The notes: a model not told the origin generated them from the letters alone. Shown: positions 47,902 through 58,189, counted from the first letter of the stretch. The stretch: DNA of 64,000 nucleotides from Flammeovirgaceae bacterium UBA4465 (GCA_905182655.1 CAJJCN010000057.1:1-64000), one strand, 5' to 3'. A program made the numbers and translations.

Positions 47902-50900
47902 TTAAGAGTGAGCATTAGATGCTTCCTTCTTTTCATCTTTATTTCTGATCTTCGTCAAATACCAAACATTTGGCATTTCTCTTAATTCTTCCAAAACGTG
48001 ATACGCTCTTGGCTCTTGAGCTTCAACACCTTTGTCCATTGATTTAATTTGAAGCATTTTAGATATTCTTGATTTAGGATCTTTCATATCTCCAAATACC
48101 AAAGCTTCAGATGGACATGATGAAGCACACGCTGTAGTGATTTCTCCATCTATAGGCCTTCTTCCTTCTTTTTTAGCCTCAAGCTTTCCTGACTGAATAC
48201 GTTGCACACAAAATGAGCATTTCTCTATGACTCCCCTTGAACGCACGGTTACATCTGGATTAAGAACCATCTTACCCAAATCATTATTCATCGCAAGGTT
48301 GTCTCCAAATTGCTCGTTATCATGAAATTTAAACCAATTAAATCTTCTTACTTTATAAGGACAGTTATTTGCACAATATCTTGTCCCTATACAGCGGTTG
48401 TAGGTCATTTGATTCAGTCCTTCAGAACTATGCGTAGTTGCTGCTACTGGACAAACCGTCTCACAAGAGGCATTGTTGCAATGTTGGCACATCATTGGCT
48501 GAAACGTAACTTCAGGATTTTCTGCCGCTATTTCCATATCAGCATAGCTATCCCCATTAGAATCGCTTGAATAATAGCGATCTATTCTGATCCAAGCCAT
48601 ATCACGCCTATTGAGTACCTCTTTCTTTCCTATCACAGAAATATTATTTTCTGTTTGGCAGGCAATAGAGCAAGTACCACATCCAGTACAAGAATTCAAA
48701 TCAATCATCAAGCCCCAATGGTGATTGGCATATTGATGCCCTTTCCACAATGAAACCGCCGTAGGCTTCTTGAACCCTTCTGAGGTAGCAATTTTAGGCA
48801 TGTGCCTGCCCGCCTGGGGATCTTTTTGATACTCCGACAAGGTTGCTTCTTGGATGACATTGCCTCTGCCCATGAACGTATGATGCGTTTGCGTCTGCGC
48901 TATGGGGTACTCTTCTTCCGTTGGCTCAACGGTTACATTCGCGTAAATATTATAGTTAAGCTGCCCAGTCTCATCCACGTTGACCATTGGGTAGGCATTC
49001 ACACCCACGTCATTACCCACCTTACCCGCGACAGATCTACCATATCCAATGGCTAAACCTACAGTACCGTATTTCTGCCCTGGTTGAGGTAATACTGGCA
49101 GCGTTAAGCTTTGACCGTTCACCGATAAGTTGACCTTTTGAGTAGTCATATCGCCCAACTCGATCCCCCATTCCTCTATTTGTTTAGGAGATACCGTCAA
49201 ATAATTGTCCCAACAGGCTTTGGTGATGGGGTCTGACATTTCTTGTAACCAAGGATTGTTAGATTGAATCCCATTTCCTACTGTGCCATTTTCAAATATG
49301 ACTAGCTCTAGGAATGAACCTGGTTTAGAGATATTAAACGAAGCTTTTCCAAGCGCTGATAAATCAGTTTCAACTTTATTAGCTGCAACTTTTTCAGGTT
49401 CGAAAACTCCGTCATGTAGACATTGCTCCCAAAAGGCATCAAAATCAACGATGGCTTTATTACTGAGGGAAGTTAAATTTTCAGACCAATTGGTTCTTAA
49501 AAAATCATAATAATTGACCCCCATATCTGCCCATGAAAGCAAACTATCCTGAACCTGTCTGGTATTGAATAAATTAGAAATAGCTGGTTGTGAAAGGCTG
49601 TATTTGCCCTGAACGGGCTCAAAATCATTCCAAGCCTCTAAATAATGATGGTCTGGTGCTAAATATGAAACCAAGGAATTGGTTTCATCCATCCTATCTG
49701 TGGTAGAAATTGAGAAGCTAACTTTTTTGAGCGACGCTGCTATGTTGGATCCTAGTGGATGGTCATAAACAGGATTACAGTTATAAAAAATCACTCCCCC
49801 TGCAGAGGATAATTTTTTTACGAATTGACCAAAAGATTTATCATCACCTGATCTAATATTTTGATGCCTCTCAAAATCAATCGTAGTACCAATATTCCCT
49901 AACATCGCATTAATGGCATTGACGAACATTTGAACACTTACATCATTGGAACCAGATACCACAATAGACGATCCTTTCGCATGCATTAAGTCGCCTGCCG
50001 CTTTCGCTAAGATTTTGTTATCAACCGAGGGTAAACCATCGATGACCTGACCTCCTGTTTCTTTCGCTATCTTGTTGTAGAGACTAGCAATATAAGCGCC
50101 TTGTTCTGAAGCCCTGATCGGAGTCCTATAATCAGCATTGGCACCCGTAAGGGACAAAATGCTTTCAAACGAATACAATCGAGACATTTCTTTTTTAGAG
50201 GCAGATAATCTTCTGCTTTCAGCAAACTGCTTATTGGCAAGCGGAGTATTCACTCCTGTACCCAAGAAGTCGTATCCAAAGGATACAATTGTTTTGGATT
50301 TTGAATAATCATATGACGGCAATGCGCGTTTCCCAAATACCGCAAAGTTGGCATCCAATTGACCACTTACTGAATTTTGGTCGTACGCCACATGGGTAAG
50401 TGAGGCATATTTGTTTTTGAATCCTTCGATCACTTTCTGGGTAGAAGGACTTGATAAGCTATTGGTTACCAAATAAATGGGTCCAGAAGCAGCCGCCAAT
50501 TCACTTTTGATTTTGATATCTATTTCTTCCCAAGAAACTTCTTTCCCTTTGGCGACTGGACCTTTTAATCTTTCTTGATCGTACAATGAAAGTACAGATG
50601 CTTCTATTTGAGCACTTGTGCCTCCACCCGTTACTGATGACAGTTTATTACCCTCAATTTTGATGGGTCTGCCCTCTCTAGTTTTAACGACAACACTTGT
50701 CTGATCACTGCCTAACGTGTAAGTAGACGCAAAGTAATTGGCAATGGTAGGATCTACATTTACTGGTTTTTTAACGTAAGGTATCGCCTTCTTTATAGGC
50801 GTTTCACAAGCTGCTAAGGATGCTGCAGCCACTCCAAAGCCCATCACTTTTAAAAAATCTCGGCGTGATGTTTCTCCATCACTATCACCTAAGGGCAATT

Positions 50901-50991
50901 CTTGTGCGAACTCCTTGTTAGCGTATTTCTCAAATCCTGGAGTTTTCTGAAGCTGCTCCAGTCCTTTCCAGTATTTTTTTGTTTCTTTCAT
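47902..50991 (-). CDS. actB: Alternative complex III subunit ActB (molybdopterin-oxidoreductase-like plus iron-sulfur)
   Basis: A 1029-residue fusion of a degenerate MopB-like domain and a ferredoxin-like domain. A twin-arginine signal is internal (TSRRDFLKVMGFGVAAASLA at ~42-61, then a lipobox-like LAAC), as in TAT-variant ActB proteins. The MopB part (~100-680) shows no obvious cofactor Cys. The C-terminal iron-sulfur part has CTGCGTCSIAC, CQHCNNASCETVC, CIGTRYCANNC and CSFCVQRI with a late CASSCP, enough for several clusters. It faces the periplasm and receives electrons from quinol at ActC. Confidence 0.95.
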   Translation of the reverse strand: MKETKKYWKGLEQLQKTPGFEKYANKEFAQELPLGDSDGETSRRDFLKVMGFGVAAASLAACETPIKKAIPYVKKPVNVDPTIANYFASTYTLGSDQTSVVVKTREGRPIKIEGNKLSSVTGGGTSAQIEASVLSLYDQERLKGPVAKGKEVSWEEIDIKIKSELAAASGPIYLVTNSLSSPSTQKVIEGFKNKYASLTHVAYDQNSVSGQLDANFAVFGKRALPSYDYSKSKTIVSFGYDFLGTGVNTPLANKQFAESRRLSASKKEMSRLYSFESILSLTGANADYRTPIRASEQGAYIASLYNKIAKETGGQVIDGLPSVDNKILAKAAGDLMHAKGSSIVVSGSNDVSVQMFVNAINAMLGNIGTTIDFERHQNIRSGDDKSFGQFVKKLSSAGGVIFYNCNPVYDHPLGSNIAASLKKVSFSISTTDRMDETNSLVSYLAPDHHYLEAWNDFEPVQGKYSLSQPAISNLFNTRQVQDSLLSWADMGVNYYDFLRTNWSENLTSLSNKAIVDFDAFWEQCLHDGVFEPEKVAANKVETDLSALGKASFNISKPGSFLELVIFENGTVGNGIQSNNPWLQEMSDPITKACWDNYLTVSPKQIEEWGIELGDMTTQKVNLSVNGQSLTLPVLPQPGQKYGTVGLAIGYGRSVAGKVGNDVGVNAYPMVNVDETGQLNYNIYANVTVEPTEEEYPIAQTQTHHTFMGRGNVIQEATLSEYQKDPQAGRHMPKIATSEGFKKPTAVSLWKGHQYANHHWGLMIDLNSCTGCGTCSIACQTENNISVIGKKEVLNRRDMAWIRIDRYYSSDSNGDSYADMEIAAENPEVTFQPMMCQHCNNASCETVCPVAATTHSSEGLNQMTYNRCIGTRYCANNCPYKVRRFNWFKFHDNEQFGDNLAMNNDLGKMVLNPDVTVRSRGVIEKCSFCVQRIQSGKLEAKKEGRRPIDGEITTACASSCPSEALVFGDMKDPKSRISKMLQIKSMDKGVEAQEPRAYHVLEELREMPNVWYLTKIRNKDEKKEASNAHS

Positions 50992-51015
50992 TTTAGCTGT
51001 TTCGTACGCTGTGTA

Positions 51016-52290
51016 TTAATAATGACATTTAGAACATTCAAGACCACCAATATCTTCCACTTTCATCGGCTCTTTCGTATTCTTTTCGTTATGTAATTCT
51101 ACTAAATTAGTATAATAATCATTACCCTTTGACTTTACCTTGGCCTCTCGATGGCAACCGATACACCAGCCCATAGTAAGGTTAGAATATTGGTAAACTA
51201 CTTCCATCTCTTTGATCGGACCATGACACGTCTCACATTCTAGCCCACCTACTTTGACGTGCTGAGAATGGTTGAAATAGGCCAAGTCAGGTAAATTGTG
51301 CACCCTGACCCATTCTATAGGTTGTATATCCTCACCATACTCTCCGGTCTCTGGATCATAATCTATAGCTGCATAAATCTTCTGTATCTCCTTGCTTTCC
51401 GTTTTGATGGCTACATGACAATTCATACAAATATTTGCTGATGGTATATTTGCTGATTTACTTTTTCGTACACCCGTGTGACAATAATTACAATCAATTT
51501 CATACTGCCCTGCATGTAGTTCGTGTGAATAGGCAATAGGCTGAGTGGGCATATAGCCTTGTTGAACACCAATCGTAAAAAGGCCATCAATACCTGTCTT
51601 TAATCCAACGGCTACAAAAATGAAAATAATCATACCTAAAACCGTGTTGGACTTAAGAAAAGCGAAAACATCGACTTCTTGATCAATAACTAACTCTTGA
51701 TCTTCATGGGATACCTCTTTGTCCGTTCCTATGTATTTGGTCAAGAGTGAGATGATCAAACCCAAAACCACCAAGATGAGGCCCAGAACGAAAATAAACA
51801 CAATGAGTATGGCATACATGAAAGTATTTGATATGCCTTCGTTGCTCCCTCCTGCACCATTCTCTCCTCCTGCCGCAACCACGGCAGCCACCTGAGGAAC
51901 CACCTTTGAGGCGACATCAATATATTCTAAAACGGAAATGATCTCTGCATCCGTAAATGGGTAAGCGGGCATGGCTACTTTTTTATACTCTTCGTACAAA
52001 GCCACGGCATATTCATCACCACTTTCAATTACTTTTTGAGAATTCTTTATCCAACTTAAAAGCCAAGGTCTCTCACGACGCTCTTCAATTCCTTTGAGCG
52101 CTGGTCCAATCACCACTTCATTGATGGCATGGCATTGAGTACAATTAGCGTTGTATAATTTTTCACCTGATGCTATAATCGCCGGATCGATTACATTTTC
52201 TTGACTGAAGGCAGTTGTCGCCATAATAATTCCAAGAAAGAATATGGTGGCTAGTTTGAATCCCCGGTTGGGTATATATTTTTTAGACAT
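51016..52290 (-). CDS. actA: Alternative complex III subunit ActA with fused N-terminal cytochrome c
   Basis: A 424-residue multiheme cytochrome c. Signal peptide (ATIFFLGIIMATTAFSQ), then a monoheme domain with CTQCH at 50-54 and a candidate Met ligand in KKVAMPAYPFTD, two TMs (about 156-183 and 217-236), and a pentaheme C-terminal part with CNYCH (267), CMNCH (288), CETCH (352), CIGCH (376) and CSKCH (419), the last His being the penultimate residue. That makes six covalent heme sites: the five of classical ActA plus one. First gene of the ACIII-oxidase block, with a good promoter 32 bp upstream. Confidence 0.95.
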   Translation of the reverse strand: MSKKYIPNRGFKLATIFFLGIIMATTAFSQENVIDPAIIASGEKLYNANCTQCHAINEVVIGPALKGIEERRERPWLLSWIKNSQKVIESGDEYAVALYEEYKKVAMPAYPFTDAEIISVLEYIDVASKVVPQVAAVVAAGGENGAGGSNEGISNTFMYAILIVFIFVLGLILVVLGLIISLLTKYIGTDKEVSHEDQELVIDQEVDVFAFLKSNTVLGMIIFIFVAVGLKTGIDGLFTIGVQQGYMPTQPIAYSHELHAGQYEIDCNYCHTGVRKSKSANIPSANICMNCHVAIKTESKEIQKIYAAIDYDPETGEYGEDIQPIEWVRVHNLPDLAYFNHSQHVKVGGLECETCHGPIKEMEVVYQYSNLTMGWCIGCHREAKVKSKGNDYYTNLVELHNEKNTKEPMKVEDIGGLECSKCHY

Positions 52291-52321
52291 CTATTTTTTA
52301 GTGATCTAATCTATGTGGTTA

Positions 52322-52352
52322 CAAATCTAATATTGGGTTTTTGTAAATCAAA
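52322..52352 (-). promoter_or_regulatory. Promoter of the ACIII/oxidase block: TTTG-N19-TAGATTTG
   Basis: On the minus strand, TTTG (52352-52349) is followed by exactly 19 nt and then TAGATTTG (52329-52322). This matches the Bacteroidota -33/-7 consensus perfectly. The -7 box ends 31 bases before the actA ATG, giving a leader of roughly 20-25 nt. It is the best promoter I see in the window. Confidence 0.75.
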
Positions 52353-53251
52353 CCCGCAAGGCCTCTTATTTTTTGATTTATAAGACCTAGATTCCATGGT
52401 CAATGTAATATATTCAAAATCAACACTTTAAGTAGCCATAAATTTCAAATAATTTTATTATTTATAATGATTCTAAATAACAGATTTTATGAACACTCTT
52501 TCGTAGATTTAAGTTGAATTATCCTTTGGTAATCTCACTTCTTTTTAATTAAATTCTTATTCTTGAAAGTACGAAAACGTATCCTTTCATTGTTGACATC
52601 AGAAATAAAATTAACATTGACCAACAGCACCCGTTTCGAGCCTTAATTCAAATACATCAATAAGCTTTATGCTCCCTTTTTTTGTGCCTGTTAAATATAG
52701 AAATTGAAAATTAACGATATGATTGTAGATAATGTTATCATTTTTTTTTTCTTTTTCCACATACTATGTAGACCAGAAACAAGAATCAAGAAAAATCTAA
52801 TTACCACTCGTGGAGTTGATACCATATTGGGTAGTGGGAAATAGATATCAACCCACTGGGGGCCGAAAACCAACAGCATCCCTAGAATACTTTTATAACC
52901 CATATCACTAATACAACATTATCTGCAATCATCAATGGATAAAGCCTATAAAGAACTTAGAGAAATAGTTAGATATGAAATAAAAGAAGAGGTTGAACTC
53001 ATCCCATAATTGAGTTGGTTTTAGTTCATATTGGTAATGTGGAATTATCCTCCTTTTTGACTTTGATCTAAGCAAGTCACCAACAGAAATTTTTTATTTA
53101 TTTTTTTTCAATGATTAATGTGGAGCTGTCGATCTCCGGAACTCTTCAAGTTTTCAGAAGGGAAGGTTAACCATGAAAATAAAGTAATTGTTATAAAAAA
53201 ATAACTGCACGAAGTATTAACATTGCATTTTAAAATCATACACCATCATAA
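52353..53251. other. 900-bp region without a convincing gene
   Basis: AT-rich spacer between the actA promoter and the serB-serA fusion. The ORF-track 70-aa minus-strand frame (52691-52903) has no recognisable pattern and contains a poly-Lys stretch from a T-run. A short minus-strand reading near 52565-52650 (RVLLVNVNFISDVNNERIRF) and a short plus-strand one starting at ATG 52934 (MDKAYKELREIVRYEIKEEV) look protein-like but are far too short. They may be remnants of decayed genes. An imperfect inverted repeat GTGGAGTTGATA/TATCAACCCAC lies around 52810-52860. Confidence 0.4.
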
Positions 53252-55144
53252 TTGGAAAACATAAAACATTTTATTATCGATTTTGACTCTACTTTTACTA
53301 AAGTAGAAGCACTCGATATTTTGGCTGAAATTGCTCTAGAAGGTAATTCTGAAAAGGAAGCCATTATCAACCGTGTGAAGGAAGTCACTGATTTAGGAAT
53401 GAGTGGGGAATTATCATTTAGGGATTCCTTGGAGGAACGCATTTCCATCATCAAGGCCCACAAAGATCACTTACCGCCTTTGGTAAGTTCTCTGAAGAAT
53501 AAAATTTCGAATTCATTCAAAAGAAATAAAGAATTTATTAAAAAAAATGCGAATCAATTTTATATCTTATCTAATGGCTTTAAAGAATTTATCATACCTG
53601 TAGTTGCAGAATACGGTATTGAAGCTAAAAATGTATTTGCCAATGATTTTGTGTTTGATTCAGAGGGAAATATCGTTAGTTTTAACAAAAACAACGTGCT
53701 CTCTTCGAACAAGGGAAAGCCTAAACAGATTGAAAAGTTAAAATTAAAAGGCGAAGTCCATGTTTTGGGAGATGGCTTTACTGACTATGAAATTAAGCAA
53801 GCCGGATTTGCTAAAACCTTTTACGCCTTTACCGAAAATGTGAAAAGAGAAAAAGTCATCAGTCATGCCGACTTTGAAGCACCCAATCTTGACGAAGTTT
53901 TTTATCAAAATAATATGGAACGAGCCCTATCTTATCCAAAAAGCAGAATCAAAGTTTTATTACTTGAAAATGTCCATGAAAATGCCATTTCAAAACTTCG
54001 TACTGAAGGTTATCAAGTAAGTGTACACAGTGCGGGAATGTCTGAGGAAGAACTTTGCGAGGCGGTTAAAGACGTATCTATTCTTGGGATTCGGTCCAAA
54101 ACTCAGGTTACAGGAAAAGTACTAAGCCATGCTAAAAGATTGCTTGCCATTGGTGCTTTTTGCATTGGGACGAATCAAATAGATATTAAAGCAGCCCAGA
54201 AAAGAGGAATTGCTGTATTCAACGCGCCTTATTCAAACACAAGATCTGTGGTTGAATTGGTTATGGCAGAAATCATCATTTTGATGCGAAATTTGGTTGA
54301 TAAAATTCCTAGGATGCATCAAGGTGAATGGAACAAATCAGCTCATAACAGCTTTGAAATTAGAGGAAAAACGTTAGGCATTATTGGTTATGGAAGCATC
54401 GGTTCTCAGTTGTCTATAGTTGCTGAGTCTATGGGCATGAAAGTCATCTATTTTGACATTGTAGAAAAATTAGGACTCGGAAATGTTAGTCCTTGTGAAT
54501 CTTTGGAGGAACTGATGGCGCAGTCTGATGTCATTTCTGTGCATATAGACGGTAGACCAGAGAACAATGACCTCATTGCACAAGCACAATTTGACCTGAT
54601 GAAGCCAGGGGTGATTTTCTTGAATTTAAGTCGTGGTAATGTGGTCAATTATAAGGCTTTAAAGAGTGCGATCCAATCTGGAAAAGTTGCGGGTGCTGGA
54701 GTAGATGTGTTTCCAAAAGAACCCATGAGTAATGAAGATGAATTTATCTCTGAATTACGAGGACTACCCAATACCATTTTAACGCCTCACATTGGAGGCA
54801 GCACATTGGAAGCTCAAAAAAACATAGCCAGTTTTGTCCCCTCTCGAATAATAGATTACATCAATACCGGTTCTACTTCTAATACGGTGGGATTCCCTGA
54901 TATTGCACTCCCTATTTTACATGAAGCGCACAGGTTCATTCATATTCATATGAATGCCGCCGGCGTACTTGCTAAAATTAATAATATACTCGCCAATCAT
55001 AAGCTTAATATTGTAGGGCAATATCTTAAAACCAATGAGGATATTGGATATGTAATAACGGACATAGATAAAAAATATGATAAAGAAGTCATCAAAGAAT
55101 TGAAAGGGATTGATGAAACTATTCGATTTAGAGTTTTGTATTAA
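53252..55144 (+). CDS. Phosphoserine phosphatase-phosphoglycerate dehydrogenase fusion (SerB-SerA)
   Basis: A 630-residue two-enzyme fusion for serine synthesis. Residues 1-~220 are a HAD phosphatase with nucleophile motif DFDSTFT (Asp10, Asp12), the Ser/Thr motif YILSNGFKEF, Lys in NKGKPKQIEK and LGDGFTDYE. Residues ~232-550 are a D-3-phosphoglycerate dehydrogenase with the NAD motif GIIGYGSIGSQLSIVAESMG, Arg461 in LNLSRGN and His513 in TPHIGGSTLEA. Residues ~555-630 form an ACT domain (MNAAGVLAKINNILANHKLN), the likely serine sensor. The only possible start is TTG 53252, since TAA lies directly upstream in frame and the next Met is residue 50, after the nucleophile. serC follows 134 bp later. 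Confidence 0.92.
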   Translation: MENIKHFIIDFDSTFTKVEALDILAEIALEGNSEKEAIINRVKEVTDLGMSGELSFRDSLEERISIIKAHKDHLPPLVSSLKNKISNSFKRNKEFIKKNANQFYILSNGFKEFIIPVVAEYGIEAKNVFANDFVFDSEGNIVSFNKNNVLSSNKGKPKQIEKLKLKGEVHVLGDGFTDYEIKQAGFAKTFYAFTENVKREKVISHADFEAPNLDEVFYQNNMERALSYPKSRIKVLLLENVHENAISKLRTEGYQVSVHSAGMSEEELCEAVKDVSILGIRSKTQVTGKVLSHAKRLLAIGAFCIGTNQIDIKAAQKRGIAVFNAPYSNTRSVVELVMAEIIILMRNLVDKIPRMHQGEWNKSAHNSFEIRGKTLGIIGYGSIGSQLSIVAESMGMKVIYFDIVEKLGLGNVSPCESLEELMAQSDVISVHIDGRPENNDLIAQAQFDLMKPGVIFLNLSRGNVVNYKALKSAIQSGKVAGAGVDVFPKEPMSNEDEFISELRGLPNTILTPHIGGSTLEAQKNIASFVPSRIIDYINTGSTSNTVGFPDIALPILHEAHRFIHIHMNAAGVLAKINNILANHKLNIVGQYLKTNEDIGYVITDIDKKYDKEVIKELKGIDETIRFRVLY

Positions 55145-55278
55145 TTCTCTTTGGCCGGGGGGTCTAGGACACATTATTCCTCATTCAAATAACCATAAAC
55201 GCTATAAAACTACGGTCATTCAGTCGTTCTAGAGGTGTTAATACTTTAAATTTTGAGTTAACTATCTGAATATATTTT

Positions 55279-56364
55279 ATGTCAAATCAATTGTTTTTCA
55301 CACCCGGTCCTTCTCAATTATACCCTACGATCACTCAGCATCTCAACAATGCCATGAGAGAAAACATTGGCTCCATTTCCCATAGGGGAAAAGAATTTCA
55401 AATGATCTTTCAGGAAATGAAAGAGCTCCTCTCAGATGTGCTCAACATACCCCCTGATTATGAGGTATTTATAACCAGTTCAGCCACCGAAATTTGGGAA
55501 AGAATCATTCAAAATTTAATCAGTAACAGCTCTCACCATTTCGTGAATGGATCTTTTTCTAAAAGATTTTATGATTTCACGACTGCCTATCAGTTAAAAT
55601 CTACTTCACAGATGTCAGATTTTAGTCAAGAATTTAGTGAATTTAAGGTTCCCAATGAAGCTGAATTGATTTCCATTACTCAAAATGAAACAAGTATCGG
55701 TTACTCATTTAATCCCGAGGAAATCAAAAATATTAGGGAAAATAATTCTGAAAAACTCATTGCCCTAGATTTAGTAAGTGCCGTTCCGAGTATTCCCGTA
55801 GATTTAAGTCAAATAGATACCGCGTATTTTTCTGTTCAAAAATGTTTTGGACTTCCTGCTGGGATGGGCGTTTGGATTGTTGGTCCCAAGTGTTTTGAAG
55901 TTTCAAAAATCAAAGAATACAAAAATCAAATTGTGGGAAGTTATCACAGCCTTTCTGTTTTGAAAAAAAATGGTGATAAAAATCAAACACCAGAGACTCC
56001 AAATGTTTTGAGTCTTTATCTGTTAAAAAATGTTTTGAAAGATATGCAACTGAAAGGCATCCCTTCAATTCAAAATGAGACAAAATACAAAGCGGCCTTG
56101 CTTTATCAAACTTTCGATCAAATAATGGAACTGAACACCATCATTCCACATCTGTTAAACCGATCTAAAACGGTATGCGTAAGTGAGGTCCTTGGTGGGA
56201 ATAAAGGCTTAATTGAGTATTTGAAATCTAAACAATTAATCATTGGGTCTGGCTATGGAAGTTTCAAGGATCAGCACATAAGGATAGCTAATTTCCCAGC
56301 GCATTCTAAAGAATCTATTGAAATGCTTGTGGATGAAATAGGTAAATACTTTGAGGGTAAATGA
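55279..56364 (+). CDS. serC: Phosphoserine aminotransferase
   Basis: Class V PLP aminotransferase converting 3-phosphohydroxypyruvate to phosphoserine. The 361-residue protein begins FFTPGPSQLYPTITQHL, has SISHRGKEF, ALDLVSAVPSIPVDL with the PLP-binding Asp, and the Schiff-base Lys in AYFSVQKCFGLPAGMGVW. The C-terminal IRIANFPAHSKESIEMLVDE is typical of SerC. Together with the upstream fusion it completes the three-step phosphorylated serine pathway. The intervening 134 bp may hold its own promoter. Confidence 0.9.
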   Translation: MSNQLFFTPGPSQLYPTITQHLNNAMRENIGSISHRGKEFQMIFQEMKELLSDVLNIPPDYEVFITSSATEIWERIIQNLISNSSHHFVNGSFSKRFYDFTTAYQLKSTSQMSDFSQEFSEFKVPNEAELISITQNETSIGYSFNPEEIKNIRENNSEKLIALDLVSAVPSIPVDLSQIDTAYFSVQKCFGLPAGMGVWIVGPKCFEVSKIKEYKNQIVGSYHSLSVLKKNGDKNQTPETPNVLSLYLLKNVLKDMQLKGIPSIQNETKYKAALLYQTFDQIMELNTIIPHLLNRSKTVCVSEVLGGNKGLIEYLKSKQLIIGSGYGSFKDQHIRIANFPAHSKESIEMLVDEIGKYFEGK

Positions 56365-56481
56365 ACGAAATACCTTCTCCCCATTTTCCTTTTTTGAAAT
56401 TTGTAGCTTGACTCATGAAAAGAGTTCATTATCATAAAACGTATGATTATTGAAGACCAGAAAGATAATTTTCTTAAAGTC

Positions 56482-56512
56482 TCTGAATATTCATTTTTAA
56501 AAATTAACTTTG
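56482..56512 (+). promoter_or_regulatory. Promoter candidate for pyrG: TCTG-N19-TAACTTTG
   Basis: TAACTTTG (56505-56512) is an exact TAnnTTTG match, and TCTG at 56482-56485 is a three-of-four match to TTTG at the right 19-nt spacing. The -7 box ends 33 bases before the pyrG ATG. Confidence 0.55.
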
Positions 56513-56545
56513 TTCACCGTAACATGACCTACGCATTCTTTTCAA

Positions 56546-58162
56546 ATGACTAAGACAAAATATATTTTCGTTACGGGGGGCGTCACTTCCTCACTCGGTA
56601 AAGGCATCATTGCCGCATCTCTTGCCAAATTACTTCAATCTCGAGGCTTCAGTGTTACTATTCAAAAATTTGATCCTTATATCAATATTGATCCTGGAAC
56701 ACTGAATCCCTATGAACATGGAGAATGCTACGTAACTGACGACGGTGCGGAAACAGATCTTGATTTAGGTCATTATGAAAGATTCCTAAACATTCCTACC
56801 TCTCAAAGTAATAATATTACGACAGGTAAAATTTATAATAACGTTATTCAAAAAGAACGAGCGGGGGATTTTTTAGGAAAAACAGTTCAGGTGATTCCTC
56901 ACATTACCGATGAAATAAAATCTAATTTTTATAAATTAGGAGAAACGGGATTGTACGACTTTATTATTACAGAAATTGGAGGATGTGTGGGTGATATTGA
57001 ATCACTGCCCTTTATTGAAGCAGTTAGACAAACTCGTTTTGAATTGGGATCAGATCATGTCGTTGCCATTCACTTAACCCTTATACCCTATTTAAAAGCT
57101 GCTGGAGAACTGAAGACCAAACCGACCCAACATTCTGTTAAAGAGCTACTAGAAGCAGGGATACAACCAGATATTTTAGTTTGCCGCTCTGAGTACGAAC
57201 TTAATGATGAAATCAGAAGAAAATTAGCCTTGTTTTGTAATGTTCAGATAGACCATGTCATAGAATCTTTGGATGCAGAGACCATCTATGATGTACCCAT
57301 TTTAATGCTCAAAGAAAAACTTGACTTACGTGTTCTAGATAAGTTTAAAATTAAAAGTAAAGAAGAACCAAACATTGCCGCATGGAAAGAATATTTAGTT
57401 AAACTAAAGAATCCAACTTCAAAAATCAGGGTTGGATTGGTAGGTAAATACATTGAGCTAAAAGATGCTTACAAATCCATCATTGAATCTTTTATCCACG
57501 CAGGAACTGTCAACGAATGTAAAGTTGAAATCGTTTGGATTCAGTCTGAAGATATCAAGGAAGACAATTGTTTAGAATTACTAGGCAAATTAAACGGTAT
57601 ATTGGTAGCTCCTGGATTTGGTAAAAGAGGTGTGGAGGGAAAAATAAGTGCTATCAAAATAGCCCGTGAGCATCAAATACCTTTTTTCGGAATTTGCTTG
57701 GGTATGCAATGTGCAGTTGTTGAATTTGCACGAAATGTTTTGAAACTTGAGGGAGCTAGTTCAACTGAACTTAACAACGGCACGCAGCATCCGGTAATTG
57801 ATATTATGGAAAACCAAAAGAATATCAAAGAAATGGGTGGTACCATGAGGTTAGGAGCCTTCAAATGCTCACTGGAACAAGATTCTCTCGTAGGTCAAGT
57901 ATATGGTCAACATGAAATTTCTGAAAGACATAGGCACAGGTATGAATTTAATAATGATTATTTATCCCAATTTAAAGCGGCCGGTATGATGGCATCAGGG
58001 GTAAACCAGGAGAACCATTTGGTAGAAATAATGGAACTTAATAATCACCCTTGGTTCATCGCAACTCAGTTTCATCCTGAATTAAAGTCAACCGTTGTCA
58101 ACCCGCATCCGTTATTTGTAGGGTTTGTTCAGGCGGCATTAAAATACAAAAAAAACCAATAA
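56546..58162 (+). CDS. pyrG: CTP synthase
   Basis: Makes CTP from UTP and glutamine. The synthetase domain begins with [17 protein letters not shown] and includes [20 protein letters not shown] and [15 protein letters not shown]. The class I glutamine amidotransferase domain (from ~295) has GKRGVEGK, the catalytic Cys in [18 protein letters not shown] and the His-Glu pair in [10 protein letters not shown]. The 538-residue length is standard. It is 27 bp upstream of yidC. Confidence 0.97.
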   Translation: MTKTKYIFVTGGVTSSLGKGIIAASLAKLLQSRGFSVTIQKFDPYINIDPGTLNPYEHGECYVTDDGAETDLDLGHYERFLNIPTSQSNNITTGKIYNNVIQKERAGDFLGKTVQVIPHITDEIKSNFYKLGETGLYDFIITEIGGCVGDIESLPFIEAVRQTRFELGSDHVVAIHLTLIPYLKAAGELKTKPTQHSVKELLEAGIQPDILVCRSEYELNDEIRRKLALFCNVQIDHVIESLDAETIYDVPILMLKEKLDLRVLDKFKIKSKEEPNIAAWKEYLVKLKNPTSKIRVGLVGKYIELKDAYKSIIESFIHAGTVNECKVEIVWIQSEDIKEDNCLELLGKLNGILVAPGFGKRGVEGKISAIKIAREHQIPFFGICLGMQCAVVEFARNVLKLEGASSTELNNGTQHPVIDIMENQKNIKEMGGTMRLGAFKCSLEQDSLVGQVYGQHEISERHRHRYEFNNDYLSQFKAAGMMASGVNQENHLVEIMELNNHPWFIATQFHPELKSTVVNPHPLFVGFVQAALKYKKNQ

Positions 58163-58189
58163 CTTAAACTTTATTCTTAAGTAATTTTT

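Noticed and set aside
52560-52660. LytTR-like remnant on the minus strand
   Set aside because: The reading RVLLVNVNFISDVNN is reminiscent of LytTR proteins but is only ~35 codons between stops, too little for a feature call.
52691-52903. ORF-track minus-strand frame of 70 aa
   Set aside because: No family pattern, an artificial poly-Lys run from a T-tract, and no promoter or coupling. Treated as non-coding.
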